Source: CAYNVQ01 sp964400735
Lineage (GTDB): Bacteria; Acidobacteriota; Aminicenantia; Aminicenantales; Aminicenantaceae
Length of the DNA stretch: 64,000 nucleotides
Reading direction: 5' to 3'
Assembly: GCA_964400735.1 (NCBI GenBank)
Contig: CAYNVQ010000005.1
Coordinates: 1 to 64,000 of the forward strand
Part shown: positions 44,774 through 53,195 of the stretch, one piece after another
Layout: each line of letters opens with the position of its first letter
Numbering within the stretch: the stretch's first letter is position 1
The notes under the pieces: generated by a model
What the model saw: only the letters and a program-made list of their open reading frames with translations
The model's database searches: none
What the model was told of the DNA's origin: nothing
Translations under genes and position numbers: made by a program

Positions 44774-44808
44774 TGCCGAGCTGGTGTGTTCCAAGCTCTC
44801 GTTGACAG
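44774..44808 (+). repeat. Conserved downstream element A, copy 1
   Basis: Immediately after the stop codon: TGCCGAGCT, about eight variable bases, TTCCAAGCTC, then TTGACA. The same arrangement follows the stops at 56141 and 58248. GAGCT and AGCTC can pair into a hairpin. Confidence 0.6.
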
Positions 44809-44954
44809 ATTCAGATTCCCCCTTTTGATAAAAAATGAACTCGGTCACAGCGCTTATCGCACCTGTATCGATTTTAATTATTCAAAAGACAAGCTGTCAA
44901 CTCAATGAAAAAGACCGTCAGCCTTCGTCGTAGCTGTATGACTTTCGCTGGACA

Positions 44955-46481
44955 TTAATGCAGGATCTGGTAGCGGCCGATCCAGATGTTGAATCCACCG
45001 ACAGTCTCATTAATGGCACCAGTCACATAAAAGTCTTGGCTCAATCCTTTAACAATACATAATCCTGTATCATAGCCATCAGCGGATCCATTTACAGTGG
45101 TGGAGGCTAATAAGTCGAGACTTTTATTAAATTGGGCAATCCAGATATTGGATCCTCCGTTCACTTCGCTGTAGACACCTGTGAGATAGAGATGGCCGCC
45201 CTCATCCATAATCATTGTATAGGCAACGTCTTCTCCGTTCAAAGGGCCATTAATCGTCATACTGTCTAACTGATTGAGATCCGTGTCATATTTGGCCAGC
45301 CAAATATTAAAACCTTGGCCACTTTCAGTGATCGTGCCAGTGATGTAAATATCCGTTCCATCAATAATCATGCCGTAGCCCTTGTCCTCATCTGTTGTGG
45401 GACCAACGAGGATCTCTTCATCGATGAAAGCCAAAGTGGCTTTGTCGAATTTGCCTATCCAGAGATCATAATCCGTATACGTTTGGGAAATCGAACCACT
45501 CACAAAAAGATTCCCAGAATTGTCGATCGCAAGAAAACGGGCCTTATCCGTATCATTTGCAGGATAATTGCGGATAGTGATCGCCTCTTGATTCAAGTCT
45601 GTGTCGTATTTCCCAATCCAAATGTTTCCATTTTGCCCTGTATCACGAACATAACCTGCCACAAAAAGATATCCACTATCCTCATCATACATGATTCCAT
45701 ATCCATCATCATCATCGTTGTCTGTTCCGTTGACTGTAATTTCTTTAATAAGATTGAGATCCGTATCAAATTTGGCGAGCCATATGTCATGACCCTGACC
45801 AGCGATACTCATGTAGCCAATCACATACAGATTGCCTGCATTATCCAGTGCCATGGTGTATCCTTCATCGTCGCTATCTGCTGGACCGGGCCGTGTGAAA
45901 CTGTCAATATAATTGAGGCTGGTATCATACTTGGCCAGCCAAATGTCTCTCTGGCCTCCAGCTGTAATATATCCTGCGATGAAGACATTTCCGCTCTCGT
46001 CAACAACGATTCCCCTGGGTTGATCATCACCATACTCTCCCCCATCAATGGATACAGAACGAAGGAGAGAAAAGGGCTCTCCAGAATCTTCCAAGACAAA
46101 GAATTTCCTGTAATCGATGTCGAGTGTTCCCAGAGTCCCTCGGACACTCGTCCAGAGTCTGTTCTTTCTGAGTCTGCCCCCCAACGTAATTCTCAATCCA
46201 TCTTCAGGCCCTACAAATGCCCTTAATCGATATTTTTTTCCGGGCACCCGTTCGAAATTTTCTGTGATATTCCTGCCGTTCAAGTAAGCCCTAAGCGTTT
46301 CCCTTTTAGCTCTTCTATGCAATTTGATGAGTATCTCAACAGGATGAGAAGTAAATTCTTGCCCAGGATGAGGTGCAATGATTTTCACCAAGTTTTCTGG
46401 GAAAAAAGAGTGATTCGGCGCAGGTTGAATCAGACAAAAACACGAAACTGTCAGAATAACAACACAAAATTTCTTAGCCAT
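44955..46481 (-). CDS. Secreted SBBP-like propeller protein without the C-terminal module
   Basis: 508 residues from ATG 46481 (AGGAGGA upstream); longer in-frame starts overlap a TTGACA-like element. Signal peptide VVILTVSCFCLIQP. Residues about 35-120 are an Ig-like domain (IIAPHPGQEFTSHPVEILIK). The rest consists of seven to eight repeats of about 52 residues with G-N-[LV]-[FY]-V-x-G-Y, D-I-W-[LI]-[AG]-K-[FY]-D-T-D-L-N and D-D-x-G-Y-x-M, a propeller like those of SBBP proteins. It ends right after the propeller: no FG-GAP-like tail. It is on the opposite strand to its six module-carrying neighbours and may be an independent surface or extracellular protein. Confidence 0.8.
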   Translation of the reverse strand: MAKKFCVVILTVSCFCLIQPAPNHSFFPENLVKIIAPHPGQEFTSHPVEILIKLHRRAKRETLRAYLNGRNITENFERVPGKKYRLRAFVGPEDGLRITLGGRLRKNRLWTSVRGTLGTLDIDYRKFFVLEDSGEPFSLLRSVSIDGGEYGDDQPRGIVVDESGNVFIAGYITAGGQRDIWLAKYDTSLNYIDSFTRPGPADSDDEGYTMALDNAGNLYVIGYMSIAGQGHDIWLAKFDTDLNLIKEITVNGTDNDDDDGYGIMYDEDSGYLFVAGYVRDTGQNGNIWIGKYDTDLNQEAITIRNYPANDTDKARFLAIDNSGNLFVSGSISQTYTDYDLWIGKFDKATLAFIDEEILVGPTTDEDKGYGMIIDGTDIYITGTITESGQGFNIWLAKYDTDLNQLDSMTINGPLNGEDVAYTMIMDEGGHLYLTGVYSEVNGGSNIWIAQFNKSLDLLASTTVNGSADGYDTGLCIVKGLSQDFYVTGAINETVGGFNIWIGRYQILH

Positions 46482-46973
46482 GGCTATCCTCCTCATAAAT
46501 GGCAAACGATCGGAAATTTTTCTGCTATGTGTCAATATTACCTAAATTCAACTGAAAAATTCAAGGTTTAAGCGGCTCTGTAACGAAAAGTGGAGTAAAT
46601 CAAACTGGATTGTATGTTGTCAAAGGATTTGGACAACGGCAATCGATTATCTGGAGTAACCAACACGAGAGTTGACAAAGCTTGTCAAATAAAGTCAGTA
46701 TCAGTAAAGGAAGATATTCCCCTTCCTTCGGCTTAGGCTCCATGCCGAGAGAGTTATCACTGATCACGATAAGCCTCTTTAATATGAGCAATAAATTTGA
46801 AGCATATGAGGCTATTCAGTTTTTGACAAAGCTCTTGACAATTAGATACCACATATATAAGTTTTTAATATACCTGATTGGAGAAAGGGGTCTTGAAAGG
46901 AATTATCGGGGTTACAATTCTTAAAATACATGCTTTGCTAATCTATCGAATTAAATTTTAAGGAGACTCAATT
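46482..46973. other. Intergenic region between divergent secreted-protein genes
   Basis: No supported gene. It contains TTGACAA-AGC-TTGTCAA (46673-46689), an inverted repeat with a three-base centre; GAAGCATATGAGGC (46799-46812) followed by TTGACAAA at 46823, which is shared with the upstream region of the next module gene (49056-49088); and TTGACA (46835-46840) with TATAAG (46856-46861) as a possible promoter. AAGGAG eight bases before 46974 is the ribosome binding site. Confidence 0.5.
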
Positions 46974-48863
46974 ATGAGGAGAGCTTATATTTTCATTCTT
47001 GTGCCTGGTGTTTTTTTGTTTCTAATATGTGGGATGTCATGGGCAAAGGATTTTCCCGTAAGCGATGCAACTGAACTTCAAAAAGCATTGACTGTGGCTG
47101 AAACAAATGGTGAGGACGATATAATCGTGATCGCTCCAGGAACTTATAACGGCAGTTTTATCTATGTATCGAGTGAAGGGCACGCCATCGATTTGGTCGG
47201 TCTCGATGCCTCCAACACAAAACTCGATGCGGGGGGTTTAGGAAGGGTGCTTACCCTGAGGAACACAAATGGAGGACACATTCTCGTGACTCGCCTAACA
47301 CTCCAAAATGGTAATTCCGATTCTTATGGGGGTGGACTCTCTGTCTTTACACAGAATTTAGCTGGAGTTGCCGGATTCATCAGTATCTATCACACTATTA
47401 TCAAAAATAATAAATCTGATGGAAATGGCGGGGGAGTGTGGGCAAAATCTTATTCATCTTCAGGAACAGCGGGCACCATTGAATTGTTCTGGAATATCAT
47501 TCAGGACAATGAAGCTGGTGATTATGACAACTGGGGAGATGCTTATGGCGGCGGAGTATATGCCATGAGCTGGGCCTCTGAAGGCTGGGCTGGAAACATC
47601 ATCATGAAAAACAACCTTATCAGTGGGAATATATCTGCCAGACGGGGTGGCGGTGCATATTGCTCGTCTTTTACGGCAATTTCTGGAACTCCAGGAGAAA
47701 TCGTTTTGACCAATAACACAGTTGCACATAATATGACAAGAGTGAGCGGGGGAGGAGTCCGTCTGGAGGGTGATGTTTCAGGAACCCTTCGTGTCTACAA
47801 CAATATCCTAAGGCACAATGATTCCGAAAATGGATCAGATATTAGCCTGAACGATACTCCTACAAAATATGGATACAACAATAATTATCTTGCGGGTGAT
47901 TGCTCATGGACATACTCCGCGGATATTATCTATGAAAATCCCCTCTTGACCAGCGATCATCATCTGATGCCCTCCTCTCCCTGCATCGATGCTGGGACAA
48001 ATAATGCTCCATCTCTTCCTGATTTTGACATCGATGGTCAACTGAGGAATCTAGATGGAGATATCGATGGGATAGCGGAGATAGATATAGGAGCGGATGA
48101 ATATGTTTTCATTCTTCCAGTTTTCGATGGCCATGATTTTAATGGAAATGGTTCATCAGATGTATCAGTTTTCAGGCCGTCGAATGGAAGATGGTACATC
48201 AAAGATGTTGGGGTCTATGCGTGGGGGACTGCAGGCGATATCCCTGTGAACGGTGATTATAATTGGGATGGAATGACAGACGTCGCTGTGTGGCGGCCTT
48301 CGAACGGCAGATGGTACATCAAAAATGTCGCTGGTTCTGTGTGGGGCACAGTTGGAGATATCCCAGTTCCCGGTAATTACAATGGGGATATCAACGGAAC
48401 GACTGATATAGCTGTATGGAGGCCATCAAATGGCAGATGGTATATCAAAGGAGTGGCAGGATCGGTTTGGGGAACCGTAGGCGATATTCCTGTACCTGGC
48501 GCCTACAATGGAGGTGGAGTAACGGACATTGCTGTATGGAGACCTTCTAATGGGAGATGGTACATCAAAGGAGTTGGAGGGTATGTATGGGGAACTTCGG
48601 GTGATATCCCTGTACCAGCAGACTACAATGGTGATGGAGTAACGGACATTGCTGTATGGAGACCATCAAACGGGAGATGGTATATCAAAGGAGTTACCGG
48701 AGCAGTTTGGGGAACAGCGGGCGACATTCCTGCACCCGGGGATTACAATGGAGACGGTATAACAGACATCGCAGTGTGGCGGCCATCGAATGGAAGATGG
48801 TATATTAAGGGCATTGGAGGATATGTTTGGGGGATGGTAGGTGATATACCCTTGGTGAGGTAA
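46974..48863 (+). CDS. Secreted beta-helix protein with six-repeat FG-GAP-like module (second of head type A)
   Basis: 629 residues. Signal peptide (IFILVPGVFLFLICGMSWA). The head is a right-handed beta-helix closely related in plan to that of the gene at 39766: ATELQKALTVAETNGEDDII, IAPGTYNGSF, rungs with N-N-L-I and GGGV, then SPCIDAGTN and EIDIGADEYV. The tail 48126-48860 is the 735-bp module with the third-linker insertion (NGDINGTT); its fourth to sixth repeats are almost identical in DNA to those of the genes at 49245 and 53196. Strong ribosome binding site. Confidence 0.86.
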   Translation: MRRAYIFILVPGVFLFLICGMSWAKDFPVSDATELQKALTVAETNGEDDIIVIAPGTYNGSFIYVSSEGHAIDLVGLDASNTKLDAGGLGRVLTLRNTNGGHILVTRLTLQNGNSDSYGGGLSVFTQNLAGVAGFISIYHTIIKNNKSDGNGGGVWAKSYSSSGTAGTIELFWNIIQDNEAGDYDNWGDAYGGGVYAMSWASEGWAGNIIMKNNLISGNISARRGGGAYCSSFTAISGTPGEIVLTNNTVAHNMTRVSGGGVRLEGDVSGTLRVYNNILRHNDSENGSDISLNDTPTKYGYNNNYLAGDCSWTYSADIIYENPLLTSDHHLMPSSPCIDAGTNNAPSLPDFDIDGQLRNLDGDIDGIAEIDIGADEYVFILPVFDGHDFNGNGSSDVSVFRPSNGRWYIKDVGVYAWGTAGDIPVNGDYNWDGMTDVAVWRPSNGRWYIKNVAGSVWGTVGDIPVPGNYNGDINGTTDIAVWRPSNGRWYIKGVAGSVWGTVGDIPVPGAYNGGGVTDIAVWRPSNGRWYIKGVGGYVWGTSGDIPVPADYNGDGVTDIAVWRPSNGRWYIKGVTGAVWGTAGDIPAPGDYNGDGITDIAVWRPSNGRWYIKGIGGYVWGMVGDIPLVR

Positions 48864-49244
48864 ATCCTTTTCGAAACTTGAGGATAGGTGGCAGACTCTT
48901 ATCTCAGCCCCTGATTTTGAATAAAGACAGCATAAGCTGGAGAATCAGCACACTTAATGTACCGATTTTTATTTCTAATTTTTCTCACATTTTTGTCCCT
49001 AAAAACTGGATTATCTATGTGAAGGAACCTTCTCTCTTAAATGTGATACGAATTCAAAGCATATGAACGGGATCAGCTTCTTGACAAATGATAATTTGCG
49101 TATTAACATCCGTTGAGTATAAGGAACGAATCAGATACAGTCGGGGCAAAAGCCTTTCCTACACTAAGTGGGTGAACTACTATTGATAAAGTTTCATTTT
49201 TCGTTTGCCAATCTATATAGTCTTGAAAAAATAAGGCGGAAGGG
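48864..49244. other. Gene-free region with shared elements
   Basis: No gene. An element at 48905-48945 matches 41804-41841 (CAGCCCCT at the left, CAGCATAAGCTGGA at the right). AAAGCATATGAACGGGATC (49056-49074) and TTGACAAA (49081-49088) match the region before 46974. Confidence 0.5.
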
Positions 49245-52200
49245 ATGAAAAGAAAAATATTTTTAATTGTTATATTCACTATCACAACTTTCATGTTGAG
49301 TGCCCATATGACTAATGCACCGAGCCAAGAATCCTACAATGACCAGAGACGCAGAGAAATTCAGAGCAAAGCAGAAAAAGAAAGAAGACCGCTTAGAAAA
49401 GAGAAAAGATGGAAGACGGATGAAGAAGCCTATCTGCGAAAACAGGCGGATAGGGTAAAGATTGCCGCTACATCTTCCAATGTTGAACTCGTGGGTGTTT
49501 GGCCTTATGGGCCTTGTGAGGCCTCGGATTTGGATCCATCCCGGGACATTGCTGTGATCGGAAATGGATCAGCCATTCAGGTTCTCGATACTTCCACACC
49601 TTCTCCCCCACCATTGTTAGGAGAGGTTGTGCTTTCTGAAAAACCCACCGATATTGCCATTTCAGGAGACTATGTCTATGTTGGAACAGAGGAATATGAA
49701 AACACTCTCTATGTGATAGACATCTTTAATCCAACAAATCCACAAATCGAAGGACAGATTGATTTTTTAGGTAATTGCTATTCAGTAGAAGTCTTAGGGA
49801 TTTATGCATATATAGCCTGTGGAGAGGATGGACTAAAAATTTTCAATGTTTCCGATCCGTCTTTTCCCTTCGAAGAGAGTTCTTATTATATTGATCATAC
49901 AGTGTATGATGTAGCGCTATGGAGTAACTACGCATTTATCATAACTGGGTTTGATGATGGCGTGAGTTGGGTGTACCAAATGAGGGTTATCGATGTGACG
50001 ATCCCTGGAAGCCCTAGTTTAACTGGTACTTATCAGGGAACAACTGACAAATTTTTTACCGCGGTTGACTCTTCTCCTAATGGTTATGCTTATGTTACTG
50101 AGTGTGGTGAAGAAGTTATTCCTGCTGATAGCAACCTCCTGATAATTGATGTTTTAACAGATCCAGCGAATCCTTCTTTAGTGGGAGATTATACTGCTAG
50201 CAGGCATTTTTTTGACGTAGTGGTTTCGGGAAATTATGCCTATGTTTTTGATATGTGGGATTGTGAGATATTGATAATAGATGTATTTGATCCTGGATCC
50301 ACTTCACTGATAGGAAGCACTGGGAGGAGTTGTGATAATTACAATATGGATATATCTGGAAACCTCATTGGGATTCCCGAATATTCTGCATTCAGCCTGT
50401 ATGATGTTACAAATCCCAGCACTCCCTTCCAAACAGGAGCTTACAGCGTTTCGGATGAGCCTTACTATGAACATTCTATTGTGGTTTCAGGAGATTATGC
50501 TTATCTGGCGATGCAAAGCGAAGGATTAATTGTATTTGATATTTCAGATCCTTCCAGTCCGATCGATGTCGGAGTGTGTGATACAGTATATGGAGAAGAG
50601 ATAGCTCTCTCAGGAAATTACGTTTATCTTATTGGAAGGAGGGGGGAGGGATTTTATGTGGTTGATGTTTCATCTCCTTCAAATCCTGAGCAGGTGGGTG
50701 GATACTATGATCTCTTGAGTTATTTTTATTTGGATGCAGATGGCATAGCATCCCGAGGAGACTACCTCTATATAGGTGGAACAGATAAAGGCGCTTATAG
50801 CCAGGCCAAATTGGTTATATACGATATCTCTGATCCTTCAAGTCCAACTTATAAAGGTTCTTATACACATTCTGATGAATCAATTTGTTATGGGCTGGAC
50901 GTGTCAGGAAATTACGCTTATATAGCTACAAGCGATTATTCAACAGGAGATAAAAAAGCAGGTCTGGTCATCGTTGATGTCACTGATCCAATAAATCCTT
51001 CTAAAGAAGGTGCTTATATATCTGCTGATTTGGATACTTGGGCACGCGGTGTGGCTGTGAGAGAAAATTACGCTTATTTATCTGGAGATGAATTTTGGAT
51101 CATTGATATATCTACACCTTCGAGTCCGAGTGAAATTTATTCTGGAGGGCCGGAGAGCGGGGAGGTCAGAGTTTCTGGAAACTTCGCATACATCGGAAAG
51201 TCAGGCTTATATGTATGGGATGTCAGTGATCCCTACGCACCGGCTGAGGCGGCCTATTATTACAATGGGCTGGGAACTGCAGTTGAAGTAGCTGGGAATT
51301 TAGCCTTTATGGGCGGGAGCCTAAATATCCTAAAGAACACTCTAGCGCCTGAAGTATCTCTTACATCGCCATCTGCGTGGTCAACCGTCTCTGGTGCTGT
51401 TTTGCTTTCTGCGGACGTTTCCCATCCCACAGGAATAGATAGAGTTGAATTTTACGTCGATGATAATTGGGTAGGAACAGACTCAAATGTACCTTACAGC
51501 CTAGCTTGGGATTCATTTTCTGTGATCAATGGGCCGCATGCGATAAGCGCTACTGCTTATAATAATGTTGGGAATTCCTCTGATTCAGAAGTAGAAGTTT
51601 CAGTATATAACACTTGTAGTCTAACATTAAACGCTTCTCCAGGGGGGACCACGAGTCCTGTACCAGGCAGCTATGTGTATGAGAATTTATCCGAAGCTAC
51701 TATGACAGCGATAAGCAGCTCAGGCTACGGCTTTTTAGGATGGTCCGGAGATGTTCCTCTTGGACAAGAGGGAGACAATCCTTTGACCATAGTCATGAAT
51801 GGCAATAAGAATATCACGGCGAATTTTATTGGACTAGAATCATTTAAATTGACAATTGCAGCGGGTACGGGGGGAACGACAATTCCTGTGCCTGGAGACT
51901 ATTATTACAATTATGACACGCCTGTTTTAGTGCTTGCTCAAGCTGATTCCGGGTATGAATTTTCCTATTGGAGCGGAGACGTGCCATCGGGGCATGAAAG
52001 CGACAATCCTGTTACTATAACTATGGACGGGAATAAATCAATTACCGCTCATTTCTTCTACAATAGCGATTTTACTGACTATTATATTTTTGATGGTCAC
52101 GATTTTAATGGGAATGGTTCCTCCGATGTCTCTGTCTTTAGGCCATCAAATGGAAGATGGTATCTCAAAGGAATAGGTAGTCATACTTGGGGAACAACCG

Positions 52201-52829
52201 GCGATATCCCTGTAAATGGCGATTACAATGGGGACGGAACGACTGAAGTAGCTGTGTGGAGATCGTCGAATGGAAGATGGTACATCAAAGGAGTTGGAGG
52301 GTATGTATGGGGAAGCTCAGGAGATATCCCTGTGCCCAGCAATTATGATGGTGATGTCAATGGGACAACAGATATAGCTGTATGGAGGCCTTCCAATGGG
52401 CGTTGGTACATCAAAGGAGTTGCCGGTTCTGTTTGGGGGATTGCAGGAGATGTCCCGGTACCTGGGGACTATAATGGTGATGGGACAACAGAAATAGCAG
52501 TATGGCGGCCCTCGAACGGCAGATGGTACATTAAAGGTGTTGGAGGGTATGTATGGGGAACTTCGGGTGATATCCCTATACCAGCGGACTACAACGGCGA
52601 TGGTGTAACAGACATAGCGGTATGGAGACCTTCGAATGGGAGATGGTACATCAAAGGTGTAGGGGGTGTTGTGTGGGGGATATTAGGGGATATCCCTGCT
52701 CCGGGGGATTACAACGGTGATGGGATAACCGATATCGCTGTGTGGCGGCCTTCGAACGGGAGATGGTATATTAAAGGCATTGGAGGTTATGTCTGGGGGA
52801 TGGTAGGTGATATTCCGTTAGTACGATAG
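49245..52829 (+). CDS. Secreted LVIVD-repeat/Ig/InlB-like protein with six-repeat FG-GAP-like module (head type C)
   Basis: 1194 residues, the largest gene here. Signal peptide (IFLIVIFTITTFMLSAHM). A charged, probably helical stretch (residues about 27-75, RRREIQSKAEKERRPLRKEK) comes first. Residues about 80-700 are LVIVD-type propeller repeats (I-D-[VI]-x-D-P-x-[NS]-P, V-x-G-N-Y-A-Y-[IV]). An Ig-like domain follows (VSLTSPSAWSTVSGAVLLSA, EFYVDDNWVGTDSNVPY), then two InlB-type/bacterial repeat domains (GGTTSPVPGSY, GFLGWSGDVP, MNGNKNITANF; and a second copy). The tail 52092-52826 is the 735-bp module with NGDVNGTT-type insertion in linker three. No anchor after it. Confidence 0.85.
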   Translation: MKRKIFLIVIFTITTFMLSAHMTNAPSQESYNDQRRREIQSKAEKERRPLRKEKRWKTDEEAYLRKQADRVKIAATSSNVELVGVWPYGPCEASDLDPSRDIAVIGNGSAIQVLDTSTPSPPPLLGEVVLSEKPTDIAISGDYVYVGTEEYENTLYVIDIFNPTNPQIEGQIDFLGNCYSVEVLGIYAYIACGEDGLKIFNVSDPSFPFEESSYYIDHTVYDVALWSNYAFIITGFDDGVSWVYQMRVIDVTIPGSPSLTGTYQGTTDKFFTAVDSSPNGYAYVTECGEEVIPADSNLLIIDVLTDPANPSLVGDYTASRHFFDVVVSGNYAYVFDMWDCEILIIDVFDPGSTSLIGSTGRSCDNYNMDISGNLIGIPEYSAFSLYDVTNPSTPFQTGAYSVSDEPYYEHSIVVSGDYAYLAMQSEGLIVFDISDPSSPIDVGVCDTVYGEEIALSGNYVYLIGRRGEGFYVVDVSSPSNPEQVGGYYDLLSYFYLDADGIASRGDYLYIGGTDKGAYSQAKLVIYDISDPSSPTYKGSYTHSDESICYGLDVSGNYAYIATSDYSTGDKKAGLVIVDVTDPINPSKEGAYISADLDTWARGVAVRENYAYLSGDEFWIIDISTPSSPSEIYSGGPESGEVRVSGNFAYIGKSGLYVWDVSDPYAPAEAAYYYNGLGTAVEVAGNLAFMGGSLNILKNTLAPEVSLTSPSAWSTVSGAVLLSADVSHPTGIDRVEFYVDDNWVGTDSNVPYSLAWDSFSVINGPHAISATAYNNVGNSSDSEVEVSVYNTCSLTLNASPGGTTSPVPGSYVYENLSEATMTAISSSGYGFLGWSGDVPLGQEGDNPLTIVMNGNKNITANFIGLESFKLTIAAGTGGTTIPVPGDYYYNYDTPVLVLAQADSGYEFSYWSGDVPSGHESDNPVTITMDGNKSITAHFFYNSDFTDYYIFDGHDFNGNGSSDVSVFRPSNGRWYLKGIGSHTWGTTGDIPVNGDYNGDGTTEVAVWRSSNGRWYIKGVGGYVWGSSGDIPVPSNYDGDVNGTTDIAVWRPSNGRWYIKGVAGSVWGIAGDVPVPGDYNGDGTTEIAVWRPSNGRWYIKGVGGYVWGTSGDIPIPADYNGDGVTDIAVWRPSNGRWYIKGVGGVVWGILGDIPAPGDYNGDGITDIAVWRPSNGRWYIKGIGGYVWGMVGDIPLVR

Positions 52830-53195
52830 AAAGAAGTTCCTCGGCTTCTGGAAGGATGCCGATTACTTAAAGGACTTCCTCCCTGCTCTCCAATAACAAA
52901 ATAATTTCACAGCGGTAAGTTAATTAAAAAAGGGAAGCTCATTAAGAATCAGCTGCTTAGAGTTTGATTTCCTTTAAAAAGTCATATTTAACCTCTTCCC
53001 ATTGGTTCTCGTTTATATCCAGTATTTCCCAAAACAATTTGTTAGTGATCATTGTTAGCGTCTGTTAGGGGACACAATTTGGGCCCAGTTTTTTTTCTTT
53101 GATTCATATTGGGATAGTGTCCAGCGAAATATTGACATCTGATTCTGGAAATTATAGATTAATGACAATGAATCGCTTTTAAGGCAGGGGGCAAA
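52830..53195. other. Gene-free region upstream of the DUF7948/SBBP gene
   Basis: No gene. TTAGGGGACACAATTTGGG (53065-53083) resembles the GGGGACAC element at 2628-2636, and GTGTCC at 53117-53122 pairs with its GGACAC core. The promoter of the next gene lies at 53132-53158. Confidence 0.4.
53132..53158 (+). promoter_or_regulatory. Possible promoter of the SBBP/module gene
   Basis: TTGACA (53132-53137) preceded by AAATA, a 15-base spacer and TATAGA (53153-53158). The gene at 42095 has a similar arrangement (ATTGACG, then AATTGTAAATT) at the same distance from its ATG (63 and 64 bases). Confidence 0.45.

Noticed and set aside
45315..46226. 303-codon plus-strand frame opposite the secreted propeller gene
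   Set aside because: Complement of a repetitive gene: its Ile/Val/His-rich repeats mirror the D-x-D repeats on the other strand. The minus-strand gene has signal peptide and ribosome binding site.
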